Assembly: GCA_903905455.1 (NCBI GenBank)
Contig: CAIVGN010000175.1
Location: 1 to 64,000 of the forward strand
Source of the DNA: an uncultured Archangium sp.
GTDB taxonomy: Bacteria > Myxococcota > Myxococcia > Myxococcales > Myxococcaceae
Direction: 5' to 3'
Length of the DNA: 64,000 nt
Part shown: positions 28,501 to 36,734 of the stretch, piece after piece
Layout of the letters: each line of letters starts with the position of its first letter
Position numbering within the stretch: the stretch's first letter is position 1
Notes under the pieces: model-generated
What the model was told of the DNA's origin: nothing
Seen by the model: the letters and a program-made list of their open reading frames with translations, nothing else
The model's database searches: none
Position numbers and translations under genes: made by a program

Positions 28501-30750
28501 GCGAACGGCACCTATTCGGACGCGACGGTGGTCAACATCACCGCGCTCGCGACGTGGACCTCGGGCACCCCCGCCGCGGTGACCGTCTCGAACCTCCTCG
28601 GCTCGCAGGGCCTGGCCACCGCGGTCGCCGGGGGCTCGTCCACGGTGAGCGCCACGCTCGACGGCGTCAGCGCGAGCACGGTGGTGACGGTCACGGTGAA
28701 GACGCTGGTGTCCATCGCGGTGACGCCGGCCACCAACACCCTCGCGGGAGGCACCACGCAGCAGTTGACCGCCACGGGCACCTACTCTGACGCGACGACG
28801 CAAGATCTCTCGACGAGCGTGACCTGGGCCTCGACCGTCACCAACACTGCGACCGTCTCGGGCACCGGGTTGGTGACGGCGGTGAACGCGGGCAGCACCT
28901 CCATCAGCGCGACGCTCAACGCGATCTCCGGCAGCGCCGCGGTCACGGTCACCGCGCCGGTCACGCTGACCAGCATCGCGGTCACCCCTGCCACGCCGTC
29001 CGTCGCCAGGGGCCGCACCCAGCAGTTCGTCGCCACGGGCACGTACTCGGATGCCTCGACGCAGAACCTCACCGCCACGGTCACCTGGGCCTCCTCGGCC
29101 GCGGGCACCGCGACCATCGCCGCCGCCGGCCTCGCCACGACGCTGCTCGCCGGCACCACCACCATCTCGGCCACGCTGGGCGCCGTGAGCGGCAGCACGC
29201 TGCTGACCGTCACCGCGCCGGAGGTGGTGTCCATCGCCGTCACGCCCGCCACGCCCACGCTCGCGAAGGGCCGCACGCAGGCCTTCGTGGCCACGGCGAC
29301 GATGACCGACGCGACGACGGTCAACGTCTCGGCCACCGTCACCTGGGCGTCGAGCGACCCGGCCACGGCGACCATCACCGCGGCGGGCCTCGTCACCTGC
29401 GTGGAGGTGGGCAGCAGCACCATCAGCGCGACCCTGGGCGCGGTCCTGGGCAGCACGCCGCTCACCGTCACGCTGGTGGCCCTCGAGAGCATCACGCTCA
29501 CCGGCCGCACCACGGTGGCCACCAACGGCGCCGTGAAGCTCACCGCGACGGGCACTTACTCGGACGCCACCACGTCCGACGTGACCAGCACCGCGACCTG
29601 GGCCAGCGACAACGCGGCCGCGGGCGTGTCGAACCTCGCCGGCGTGCGCGGCGTGGTGAAGGGGCTGGCGGCGTCGACCACCACCCCGAACATCACCGCC
29701 ACGCTCGGAGCCGTGGTGGGGACGCTCGCGGTGCGCGTGCGCGACACCAACGCGGCGCGCGTCGGGCGGTGCGGCCCGGGCGTGGTCATCAGCCAGATTT
29801 ACGGCGGTGGCGGCAACGCGAGCGCGACCTACCGCAACGACTTCGTCGAGCTCCACAACCCGGGACCGAACACCGTGAACCTCGTCGGCCTCTCGATCCA
29901 GTACGCGAGCGCCACGGGCACGAGCTGGAGCCCGCTGGCCTTGACGGGCTCCATTCCGGCCGGTGGCTACTACCTCGCGCTGCTGGCGACCGGCGGCGCG
30001 GTGGGCCTGGTGCTCCCGACGGCCGACATCACCAACACCACCATCAACCTGTCGGGAACGGCGGGCAAGGTCGCGCTGGTCAACGGGACGGCGGCCCTCT
30101 CGGGCGCCTGCCCGACCGGCAACCTGCTCGACCTCGTGGGCTACGGCGCCACGGCCAGCTGCGTGGAGGGCACGTTCGCCGCGGCTCCCACGGCCAACAC
30201 CGCCTGGATGACCCGTGGCGCCTCGGGCTGCGCGGACGCCAACGCCAACAACCTCGACTTCTCGGTGGGAACGGTCACCCCGCGCAACAGCGCCACGCCC
30301 GGCATCCTCTGCAGCTGCTCGGTCAACGAAACCTCGGTCGCCGAAGAGCTCCACTACTGCAACCTCCAGTTCCCGGCCTCCACGGGCCCCGCGGCGGGCA
30401 CGGTGAGCGAGGGCATCTACGCGCGGGTCTTCCAGGCGGGCGTCACCGAGCCCGCGGGCTTCGACCCGAGCATCACCGTCGAGGTGGGCTTCGGCGGCGC
30501 GGGCGTCGACCCCACGGCCTTCACCACCTGGAGCTGGTGGCCCACGAGCGCCAACGTGCAGGTCGGCAACGATGACGAGTACCAGGGCGTCTTCGTCGCG
30601 CCGTCGAGCGGGAGCTACAACTACACGTCCCGCGTCACCCGCGACGGCGTGAACTGGACCTCCTGCGACCTGAACGGCGCCGGCAGCAACGCGGGCAACG
30701 ACTTCCTGCCCTTCGTGGCGGGCCAGTTGGGCGTGCTCACGGTGCCGTGA
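25507..30750 (+). CDS. Giant secreted lipoprotein: 16 Ig-like (BIG2) repeats plus a lamin-tail domain
   Basis: I chose the ATG at 25507: CAAGGGG precedes it and the product then begins with a lipoprotein signal (VAVVAAC). The 1747 residues hold 16 BIG2-type repeats of about 86 residues, each with SIAVTPA...ARGRTQQFVATGTYSD...TATVSxTGLATAVAVGTS...SGSATLTVT. Repeats 5-11 are nearly identical. A lamin-tail domain follows (GVVISQIYGGGGNASATYRNDFVELHNPG), then a C-terminal beta-rich domain (ITVEVGFGGAGVDPTAFTTWSWW). BIG2 arrays act as stalks in adhesins, so this probably projects a C-terminal head from the cell. It ends one base before the convergent peptidase gene. The head's partner is unknown. 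Confidence 0.88.
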   Translation: MRWSSRLVVFGSVAVVAACSPSPVVTQTLEVTPTTLALQIGEARPVTAETVSGTTRSAATGATWTSSDPAIVAVSTTNAGSATLQGVSAGAATVTATLKGKSATMAVTVSARPVTLSRIELTPANATVAKGGTLQFTATGVFSDGTTQDFTASATWASSDETRATVSTAGLLSGLAPGTTEVTAAKDGLTGRLTVSVTSAALLGLDLTPAAPTLSVAARQQFTATARLSDGTTQVVTNEAAWSSAETTVASVDGAGMVTTHAAGTSVLTATLNGLTGTTTLTVSAATLTSLELSPAAPSLARGSTTQLTATGRYSDGSSRDVTGQATWLSATPAVASVSSTGLATALTVGTSSISATLGSLSGNATLTVTAATLVALAVTPAATSLARGRTQQLTATGTYSDASMQDLSAQVTWTSGTPATATVSGTGLVTAAEVGTSTLTATLGARSGTATLTVTPAELVSIAVSPATASIARGRTQAFVATGTYSDSSTQNLSATATWTSGTPAVASVTSTGVASGLAVGTSLVTATLGTVSGNATLTVTPAVLVSLAVTASNLSIARGRTQQFVATGTMSDGTTQNVSSTATWTSGTTATATVSTTGLATAVAIGTSLFTATSGAVSGSATLTVTIQELVSIAVTAPSLSIARGRTQQFVATGTYSDNSTQVLTSVATWATGTPATATVNPTGLVTAVAVGTSTVTATSNTVTGSAILTVTAAEIVSIAVTASSLSIAKGRTQAFVATATLSDGTTQNVSTTATWASGTPATATVSNVGLATSVAVGTSLVSATVGAVSGSATLTVTPAELVSLAVTASSLSIARGRTQQFVATGTLSDATTQNLTATASWTSGTPATATVSSTGLATAVAVGTSLVTATLNSVSGSATLTVTPAELVSIAVTASGLSVARGRTQQFVATGTLSDATTQNLTATATWTSGAPATATVSSTGLASALAVGTSLITATFNAVSGSATLTVTPAALVSIAVTPAGPVPLNQGTTVQLTANGTYSDATVVNITALATWTSGTPAAVTVSNLLGSQGLATAVAGGSSTVSATLDGVSASTVVTVTVKTLVSIAVTPATNTLAGGTTQQLTATGTYSDATTQDLSTSVTWASTVTNTATVSGTGLVTAVNAGSTSISATLNAISGSAAVTVTAPVTLTSIAVTPATPSVARGRTQQFVATGTYSDASTQNLTATVTWASSAAGTATIAAAGLATTLLAGTTTISATLGAVSGSTLLTVTAPEVVSIAVTPATPTLAKGRTQAFVATATMTDATTVNVSATVTWASSDPATATITAAGLVTCVEVGSSTISATLGAVLGSTPLTVTLVALESITLTGRTTVATNGAVKLTATGTYSDATTSDVTSTATWASDNAAAGVSNLAGVRGVVKGLAASTTTPNITATLGAVVGTLAVRVRDTNAARVGRCGPGVVISQIYGGGGNASATYRNDFVELHNPGPNTVNLVGLSIQYASATGTSWSPLALTGSIPAGGYYLALLATGGAVGLVLPTADITNTTINLSGTAGKVALVNGTAALSGACPTGNLLDLVGYGATASCVEGTFAAAPTANTAWMTRGASGCADANANNLDFSVGTVTPRNSATPGILCSCSVNETSVAEELHYCNLQFPASTGPAAGTVSEGIYARVFQAGVTEPAGFDPSITVEVGFGGAGVDPTAFTTWSWWPTSANVQVGNDDEYQGVFVAPSSGSYNYTSRVTRDGVNWTSCDLNGAGSNAGNDFLPFVAGQLGVLTVP
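25590..29745. repeat. Tandem array of 16 BIG2-coding repeats, about 258-bp period
   Basis: The most similar units keep exact register: GCACGCAGCA occurs at 27191, 27449, 27965 and 28223, and the equivalent GCACCCAGGC at 27707, all multiples of 258 bp (86 codons) apart. Outer units are more diverged. The near-identity of the central units at DNA level points to recent tandem duplication or gene conversion. Confidence 0.9.
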
Positions 30751-30751
30751 C

Positions 30752-32902
30752 TCAGGGCAGGCCGAGCTGCCGGGCGAGGAAGGTCCACGCCATGGCGTTC
30801 ATCTGCGCGCGCTGCTCGTTGTTGGCGGCGCCGCCGTGCCCGCCCTCGATGTTCTCGTAATAGAGGAGGTCCGCACCCTGCTCGAGCAGCCGCGCCACCA
30901 TCTTGCGCGCGTGGCCGGGGTGCACCCGGTCGTCCTTCGTCGAGGTGGTGAAGAAGGTGCGCGGGTACTTCAGGCCCGGCTTCACGTTCTGGTACGGCGA
31001 GAACTGCTGGAGCGCGAGCCACTCGTCGGGCTTGCCGGGGTCGCCGTACTCCTCCATCCACGAGGCGCCGGCGAGCAGCAGGTGGTAGCGCTTCATGTCG
31101 AGCAGCGGCACCTGGCAGACGATGGCGCCGAACAACTCCGGGCGCTGGGTGAGCATCACGCCCATCAGCAGGCCGCCGTTGCTGCCGCCCAGGATGCCCA
31201 GCTTCTTCGACGAGGTGACCTTGCGGGTGATGAGGTCTTCGGCCACCGCCGCGAAGTCGTCGTAGGCCCGCTGCCGGTGCCCGCGCAGCGCCGCCTGGTG
31301 CCACGAAGGCCCGTACTCGCCGCCGCCGCGAATGTTGGCCAGCGCGAACACCCCGCCCCGCTCGAGCCAGGCCGCGCCCACCGTGGGGTCGTAGTAGGGC
31401 GTCAGGGAGATCTCGAAGCCACCGTAGCCCTCGAGCAGCGTGGGCGTGGTGCCGTCGAGCACGAGGCCCTGCCGCGAGACCTGGAAGTACGGAACCCTGG
31501 TGCCGTCCTTCGAGGTGGCGAAGTGCTGGCTGATCTCGAGCCCGTCGGCCTTGAAGAACGCGGGCGTGGTCTTGAGCACCTCGCGCTTGCCCTTGCCCAC
31601 CGTGCCCAGGGAGAGGGTGGAGGGCGTGGTGAAGCCGGTGTCCCAGAAGAAGAAGTCGTCGCTGACGTCCTGGTCCCAGGCGATGACGCTGAAGCTGCCG
31701 ACGGCGGGCGTCTCGAGCTTCTTCTGTTCCCAGCCCTTCTTGCCGCGCGTGGCCACGGTGATCACGCTCTTCACGTCTTCGAGCACGCCGATGAGGATCG
31801 CGGTCCGGGTGTCGGCGAAGAACTCGATCGAGGTGTTGGGCTTCGGGTCGAAGAGCACGGTGAAGTCGCGCTTGCCGGCCTTGAAGCCCTCCATCGAGGT
31901 CACCAGCAGTGAGCCGGCCTTGTAGATGTTCTCGTTGATCACCCAGTCACTGCGCAGCTGCAGCAGGGCCTGGTCGTCCCAGGCGGTGACGGAGGCGTCG
32001 TCGGGCTTGTCGAGCTTGAGCAACTTGTCGCCCTCGCGCAGCCAGGTCTCGTCGGTGAAGAAGGTCTTGTTGCGGCTGAACCAGTCGCGCGTCTTCCCGT
32101 GGTCGAACTCGCGCAGGCCCGAGACGCTCACGTCGGTCGCCTCGCCCTCGAGCACCAGGGTCGCGGTACCCAGCGCCGTGCCGCGCTTCCATTCCTTCAC
32201 CTGGCGGGGGTAGCCCGAGTCGGTCAGCGTGCCGGGCCCGAAGTCGGTGCCCACGTAGAGGGTGTCGAGGTCCTTCCAGGAGACCTGCGACTTGGCCTCG
32301 GGCAGCGAGAAACCGCCGTCGACGAAGGCCTTCTTCACGAGGTCGAACTCGCGCACCACCACCGCGTCCGAGCCGCCGGGCGAGAGGCTCAGCAGGCAGC
32401 GCTCGTACTTCGGAGGCAGGCACTGCTCGCCGTGCCACACCCAGCTCTGCTTCTCGGCGGCGCCCAGGGCGTCGAGGTCCAGCACCAGCTCCCACTTCGG
32501 TGCGGGCTTCTTGAACTCGGAGAGCGTGGTGCGGCGCCACAGGCCGCGCGGGTGCGCCTCGTCCTTCCAGAAGTTGTAGAGCGACTTGCCCAGCACGGTG
32601 GGCGAGGGGATGCGGTCCTTCGAGTCGTAGATGCCGCGCAGGCGCGCGCGCAGCTCCGCGAAGCCCGGCTGGCCCTCGAGCTCCTTCTGCGACACCGCGT
32701 TGCGTTCGCGCACCCACGCCAGGGGCTTCTCGCCGGTGACGTCTTCGAGCCACAGCCACGGGTCTTCGACCTGCATCGGCGGCGGCGCGGCGACGGCCCG
32801 GGGAGCCGGGGTCGCCACGGGAGGAGGCGCGGTGGTGGCGCTCTTCGTGGAGGTGCAGGCCAGGGTGCAACCGAGCGCGGCGGCGAGGAAGGGCGTTCGC
32901 AT
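30752..32902 (-). CDS. Prolyl oligopeptidase family (S9) lipoprotein peptidase
   Basis: I chose the ATG at 32902, which gives a lipoprotein signal with lipobox LAC; another ATG is at 32914. About 716 residues: an N-terminal DPWLWLEDVTGEKPLAWVRERN segment and a seven-bladed propeller typical of S9A peptidases, then an alpha/beta-hydrolase domain. The catalytic triad is visible as GGSNGG (Ser near 574), TKDDRVHPGHA (Asp near 657) and GGHGG (His near 689). Such enzymes cut small proline-containing peptides, here presumably in the periplasm or on the surface. Convergent with the BIG2 protein gene, with one base between the stops. Confidence 0.93.
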   Translation of the reverse strand: MRTPFLAAALGCTLACTSTKSATTAPPPVATPAPRAVAAPPPMQVEDPWLWLEDVTGEKPLAWVRERNAVSQKELEGQPGFAELRARLRGIYDSKDRIPSPTVLGKSLYNFWKDEAHPRGLWRRTTLSEFKKPAPKWELVLDLDALGAAEKQSWVWHGEQCLPPKYERCLLSLSPGGSDAVVVREFDLVKKAFVDGGFSLPEAKSQVSWKDLDTLYVGTDFGPGTLTDSGYPRQVKEWKRGTALGTATLVLEGEATDVSVSGLREFDHGKTRDWFSRNKTFFTDETWLREGDKLLKLDKPDDASVTAWDDQALLQLRSDWVINENIYKAGSLLVTSMEGFKAGKRDFTVLFDPKPNTSIEFFADTRTAILIGVLEDVKSVITVATRGKKGWEQKKLETPAVGSFSVIAWDQDVSDDFFFWDTGFTTPSTLSLGTVGKGKREVLKTTPAFFKADGLEISQHFATSKDGTRVPYFQVSRQGLVLDGTTPTLLEGYGGFEISLTPYYDPTVGAAWLERGGVFALANIRGGGEYGPSWHQAALRGHRQRAYDDFAAVAEDLITRKVTSSKKLGILGGSNGGLLMGVMLTQRPELFGAIVCQVPLLDMKRYHLLLAGASWMEEYGDPGKPDEWLALQQFSPYQNVKPGLKYPRTFFTTSTKDDRVHPGHARKMVARLLEQGADLLYYENIEGGHGGAANNEQRAQMNAMAWTFLARQLGLP

Positions 32903-32935
32903 GGCGCGGACCATAGCGCGCCGTGAATCAGCGCC

Positions 32936-34114
32936 TCAGCGTCCCGCGCGATGCCGCTCCAGCAGCCCCTTCGACTCGAGCGTCTCCAGCAGCCCCGGCA
33001 ACCCCGACGCGAGCTCGGGGAAGTGCGGCGCCATGGCCGCGGCCGAGAACGGAGTCCCCTGCTCACCGAGCCACCCCAGCACCTCGTGGAGGCTCTCGTC
33101 GGCGTCGATCTCGAAGGTCTCGTCGTCACCGACCGAGGCGAGCACCTTCCCGTCCTCCACGCGCAAGAAGCCCTCGGCCACGAGCTGGTACCAGGGCGCC
33201 TCGTCGAAGGCCTCGGTGATCTCCGAGGGCGAGAGCTGCTCGACCTCGCGCTGCAGTGACGCGAGCTTCTCGATCAGCGTGGCCTTGCAGGCCTCGGCCC
33301 GCGCCGCGTCACGCGAGGTGAGCCCGGTGGCCAGCTCGCGCCAGTCCCCGTCCTTCAGCAGGCGCCGCCGCAGGCCCACCAGCACCAGGTCGGCCCAGGT
33401 CGGCTGGCCGAAGGTGAAGTTGAGCGCCAGCGTGTCTTCGTCGGCCTCGGTGGAGTGCCAGGCGCCGCGGGGCACGAAGAGCACCGAACCGGGCTCCAGG
33501 TCGAACACCTCGGCGTCGTCGGGCAACTCGGTGGGCAGCGGGCCGTCGACGTAGCCCTGCAGCTCCTCCGACAGGCCCGTCTCGTTCATCGCCCAGCGAT
33601 CGGTGGGGTGCGGCACGTGCCGATTGGGCGCCACCCGCCAGCGCTTGGTCCCGCGCAGCTGCACGATGAAGTTCGCGTTGGCGTCGAAGTGGGGGCTGTT
33701 CCCGGCGCCCGCGGGGGTGACGTAGATGATCGACCGCGGGTCGCACTTGAGCGGCAGGCCGAGCTCCTTGCGCAGCTCGTGCAGCCACTGGTCCACGAGA
33801 GGGAAGAAGCGCTCCACGCCGTTCAAGATGAGCGCCATGCCGTTGCGGTGCAGCGCGGCGGCGGTCATCGCGTCGACCTGCAGCGAGCTGTGCTCGTCGC
33901 GCTTGTCGGGCAACGCGATGCGCACCTTGTCGCGGTAGGTCCGCAGCAACACGTCGAGGTTCGAGAACGCCTCCAGCTCGGCGAGGGCCCCGAGACGCTC
34001 CAGCGGGCCGTGACACACCAGGTGTCGATCCGGCCAGTGCCCGTCGAGGAAGGCGTCGGGGGACTGGTCGCTGAAGAGCCGCGCGAGGCAGCCGGGCTCG
34101 AGGTCGTCGTTCAT
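32936..34114 (-). CDS. JmjC/cupin_4 oxygenase, ribosomal-oxygenase-like
   Basis: 392 residues. The Fe(II)/2-oxoglutarate oxygenase core shows HFDANAN (His142, Asp144) and AWHSTEADEDTLALNFTF (His220), completing a 2-His-1-Asp metal site. After a helical dimerisation-like region, the C-terminus (SLHEVLGWLGEQGTPFSAAAMAPHF...GLLERHRA) is winged-helix-like, as in the bacterial ribosomal oxygenase RoxA/YcfD and its relatives. That family hydroxylates an Arg of ribosomal protein L16, but the substrate here is not proven and other cupin_4 proteins act on peptides or small molecules. The start ATG overlaps the stop of the MaoC-like gene (ATGA), and GCGGAG lies upstream, so the two are coupled. Confidence 0.85.
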   Translation of the reverse strand: MNDDLEPGCLARLFSDQSPDAFLDGHWPDRHLVCHGPLERLGALAELEAFSNLDVLLRTYRDKVRIALPDKRDEHSSLQVDAMTAAALHRNGMALILNGVERFFPLVDQWLHELRKELGLPLKCDPRSIIYVTPAGAGNSPHFDANANFIVQLRGTKRWRVAPNRHVPHPTDRWAMNETGLSEELQGYVDGPLPTELPDDAEVFDLEPGSVLFVPRGAWHSTEADEDTLALNFTFGQPTWADLVLVGLRRRLLKDGDWRELATGLTSRDAARAEACKATLIEKLASLQREVEQLSPSEITEAFDEAPWYQLVAEGFLRVEDGKVLASVGDDETFEIDADESLHEVLGWLGEQGTPFSAAAMAPHFPELASGLPGLLETLESKGLLERHRAGR

Positions 34115-34947
34115 GGGGACTCCGCTGGGGTCAGCGTCGCGGTGAGGTGCGGCTTCTCGCGCTGGGCGTCGAGCAGGGTGAAGCGCTCACCCGAGATCTC
34201 CAGCACCGGCCGCGAGGGAAGGAAGAGGGGCAGCTTGAACTGGGCCTCGAGGGTGCACGCCCGCGCGGTGTCGAGCTCGGCTGCGCAGCGCGCCAGCGAC
34301 CACATGCCGTGCGCGATGGCCCGGGGGAAGCCGAAGAGCTTCGCGGTGAGGTCGCTGACGTGAATGGGGTTGAGGTCGCCGGCGAGGCGGCCGTAGCGAC
34401 GCCCCAGGCCCGCGGGCGCCTCGAACTCCACCGTCTTCGTCGCCGGGGGGCGCGGCTCGCGCACGACCTTCGGCTTCGCCCCGCCGCGGGCCCTTCGCGC
34501 GAGGAAGGTCGAGACCTCGACCCACGGCACCGCGTCGCCCACGCGCAGCTGGGTGTGCAACTCGAACTCCTGCCCCCGCTCGGTCTCGCGGTGCCCCTCG
34601 AGGGTCGCCACGAGGGAGCCGGCCATCGCCGGGTTCAGCGGCGCGCGCTGCTCGATGCGGTTGTGCAGGTGCACCAGGCCCAGCAAGCGCACCGGGAATT
34701 CGGGGGAGGACAACATCGACAGGTGGAGCCCGCTGGCCAGCACGTGCGGCCAGGTCAACGGCACCGACGCGTCGCGCCACCCACACAGCGCCCGGTACTG
34801 GACGAGCCGGGGCCCGTCGAGGCGCACCCCGTCGAGCGTGGCCTCGAGGCGCGGCACCGCGTGGCCTTCGGGCACCAGCCCGGGCTTCCGGGCGAAGAGC
34901 ACCCGCGCGTACAGGCGGGAGAGCGAGGGGGCGCGGGTGAAGTGCAT
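34111..34947 (-). CDS. MaoC-like (hot-dog) dehydratase
   Basis: 278 residues with two hot-dog halves. The second carries the hydratase motif GRLAGDLNPIHVSDLTAKLFGFPRAIAHGMWSLAR (catalytic Asp and His of the R-specific enoyl-CoA hydratase group); the first is degenerate. The enzyme probably hydrates enoyl-CoA or dehydrates a 3-hydroxyacyl thioester in lipid metabolism. Its stop overlaps the start of the JmjC gene, a pairing whose logic I cannot explain. It is divergent from mltG. Confidence 0.82.
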   Translation of the reverse strand: MHFTRAPSLSRLYARVLFARKPGLVPEGHAVPRLEATLDGVRLDGPRLVQYRALCGWRDASVPLTWPHVLASGLHLSMLSSPEFPVRLLGLVHLHNRIEQRAPLNPAMAGSLVATLEGHRETERGQEFELHTQLRVGDAVPWVEVSTFLARRARGGAKPKVVREPRPPATKTVEFEAPAGLGRRYGRLAGDLNPIHVSDLTAKLFGFPRAIAHGMWSLARCAAELDTARACTLEAQFKLPLFLPSRPVLEISGERFTLLDAQREKPHLTATLTPAESP

Positions 34948-35011
34948 GGCCTGCCCTTGTGCCCGAGCAGTGATTCAACCCGAAGCGCAATGTTCGTTTA
35001 CGCTGCGCGCC

Positions 35012-36022
35012 GTGAAGCGTCTCGTCCTCGTCCTCCTCGTGCTCGGCCTGCTGGGCGCCCTCGGCGTCGGTGGTTTCTATTTCCGCATGCACTCGCTCTC
35101 CATTGCGCCCGGCCCGGGGGGCACCGACGTCGAGCTCGAGGTGCCCAGGGGGGCCAACGCGCGCAGCGTGGGCGTGTTGCTCCGACAGCAGGGCCTGGTG
35201 CCCGACACCACCGTGTTCCGCTTCGTGGTGTGGCAGCGCGGTGGGCTCTCGCTCAAGGCCGGCAAGTTCAAGCTCTCGCGGTCGCTGTCCCCCATGGAGC
35301 TGGCCACCGCGCTCGAGAAGCCGCCGCTCGCCGAAGACGAGCCCTTCGTGGTGGTCGAGGGCTGGCGCCTGCGCGACGTCGACGAGGCGCTCGCCGCCGC
35401 GGGCCGCGCCGACGCCGGGGCCTACCTGAAGGCCGCCTCGTCGCGCGTGGGCTACACCGCGCCCTTCACGCTCCCCGAGGGCACGCTCGAGGGGTACCTG
35501 TACCCGGAGACGTACCTGCTGCCCAAGGGCCGCGTCGACCCTCGGGTGCTGGTGCAGAAGCAGCTCGACCAGTTCGCCGCCCGCGTCTTCACGCCGCTGG
35601 AGTCCGAGGTGAAGGGCTTCAAGCGCTCGCTCCACGAGCTGGTCACCATGGCCTCGATGCTCGAGCGCGAGGAGCCCACGCCCTCGAACCGGCCCATCGT
35701 CGCCGGCATCCTCTGGCGGCGCATCGACCTCGGGTACCCGCTGGGCGTCGACGCCACCAGCCGCTACGAGCTCAAGGAGTGGAACGACCGCGGTGCCTTC
35801 CTGGTGAAGCTGCGCGACCAGAACGACCCGTACAACTCGCGCCACAAGAAGGGCCTGCCCCCCACGCCCATCGGCGCGCCGACGCTCTCGTCCTTCGAGG
35901 GTGCCTTGAAGCCCGTGCCCGGGGACTTCATGTACTACCTGCACGACGCTCAGAAGCAGCTGCACCCCTCGCGCAACGCCGAAGAGCACGAGGCGCTGCG
36001 CAAGAAATACGACGTGTACTGA
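35012..36022 (+). CDS. mltG: Endolytic murein transglycosylase MltG
   Basis: I chose the GTG at 35012 because the product then begins KRLVLVLLVLGLLGALGVGG, the single N-terminal membrane anchor expected for MltG; the upstream extension is unrelated. The 336-residue protein has a LysM-like region (LEVPRGANARSVGVLLRQQGLV) and the YceG domain with LPEGTLEGYLYPETYLLPKG. The catalytic Glu lies in ASMLEREEP (Glu218 by my count), followed by PIVAGILWRRIDLGYPLGVDATSRYEL. MltG cuts nascent glycan strands in the periplasm and helps set their length. No fabG/tmk neighbours are present, unlike in many bacteria. Confidence 0.93.
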   Translation: MKRLVLVLLVLGLLGALGVGGFYFRMHSLSIAPGPGGTDVELEVPRGANARSVGVLLRQQGLVPDTTVFRFVVWQRGGLSLKAGKFKLSRSLSPMELATALEKPPLAEDEPFVVVEGWRLRDVDEALAAAGRADAGAYLKAASSRVGYTAPFTLPEGTLEGYLYPETYLLPKGRVDPRVLVQKQLDQFAARVFTPLESEVKGFKRSLHELVTMASMLEREEPTPSNRPIVAGILWRRIDLGYPLGVDATSRYELKEWNDRGAFLVKLRDQNDPYNSRHKKGLPPTPIGAPTLSSFEGALKPVPGDFMYYLHDAQKQLHPSRNAEEHEALRKKYDVY

Positions 36023-36029
36023 GAAGCGG

Positions 36030-36734
36030 TCACTTCGCGCCGAAGCGCACCGGCACCGCGAAGCAGCGGCCCGAAGCCTCGGCGGGGAACGGCGCCGCGC
36101 TGTCGACGACGCAGCCCCGCGCGGCCGCGTCGCGGAGCTCGGCCCCGCTGGTGTGCGTGACTTCGCTCGACGCGGCCGCGCCGCGGGCGTCGACGCAGAA
36201 GTGCAGCTCGACGGTGCCCCGCTGCTGGAAGCGCCTCGCCGCAGGCGGGTAGCAGCGCTCGGCCATCGCCGCGAGGCGGGCGTGCACCAGGCCGGTGACG
36301 TCGATGCGGGGCTCGGTCTTCGGCGGCTCCGGGGTTGGTGCGGCCGGCGAGGCGAGGCCGTCGCCGCGCGCGCCGTCCCCCGGTTCCGTGCCCGTTCCCG
36401 TTCCGGCGGAGGGGCCCGCGGGGGCTCCGGTTCCCTCGGGCGCTTCGCCGTCACCTGCCGCGGGGGCGGGTGACTCGAGGACGCGGGGCGCCTCGGGAGA
36501 CTCGGGCGCGGTGAGCACGCGCGTGGTGGGGCGCGGCGCTGGGGCCACCGGGGCCTCGGCGCGGGACGGTGGGGCCGCGCGCGAGGCGAGGGACACGCGG
36601 GTGAAGACCCCGGTGGGCCGTCCCCGCTCCCCGACGCGCTCTCCCGGCGGAGGCGCGGGCGGACTGGTGAGAGACCAGAACCACAGCGCGTGCACCGCCA
36701 GGGACCCCAGCAGCGCCCAGCGCCAGGCCTTCAT
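36030..36734 (-). CDS. TonB-like energy-transducer/AgmX-type protein
   Basis: 234 residues. One N-terminal hydrophobic anchor (residues 6-23), then a long Pro/Ala/Gly/Glu-rich spacer (40-140), then a C-terminal TonB/AgmX-like domain (VTGLVHARLAAMAERCYPPAARRFQQRGTVELHFCVDARG). Such proteins span the periplasm and transmit proton-motive force to outer-membrane receptors or gliding complexes. Its ATG overlaps the stop of the ABC ATPase gene (ATGA), so the two are coupled. That context supports a metal-chelate or cobalamin uptake role, but no ExbB/ExbD, receptor or permease gene is near. Confidence 0.78.
   Translation of the reverse strand: MKAWRWALLGSLAVHALWFWSLTSPPAPPPGERVGERGRPTGVFTRVSLASRAAPPSRAEAPVAPAPRPTTRVLTAPESPEAPRVLESPAPAAGDGEAPEGTGAPAGPSAGTGTGTEPGDGARGDGLASPAAPTPEPPKTEPRIDVTGLVHARLAAMAERCYPPAARRFQQRGTVELHFCVDARGAAASSEVTHTSGAELRDAAARGCVVDSAAPFPAEASGRCFAVPVRFGAK

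Noticed and set aside
25590-29745. Regularly spaced repeats resembling a CRISPR-like or satellite array
   Set aside because: The repeats are 258-bp in-frame protein domains with no constant short repeat/variable spacer pattern.
25570-30354. Minus-strand frame of 1594 codons
   Set aside because: It is the antisense of the BIG2 repeat array; its apparent repeats only mirror the plus-strand repeats.
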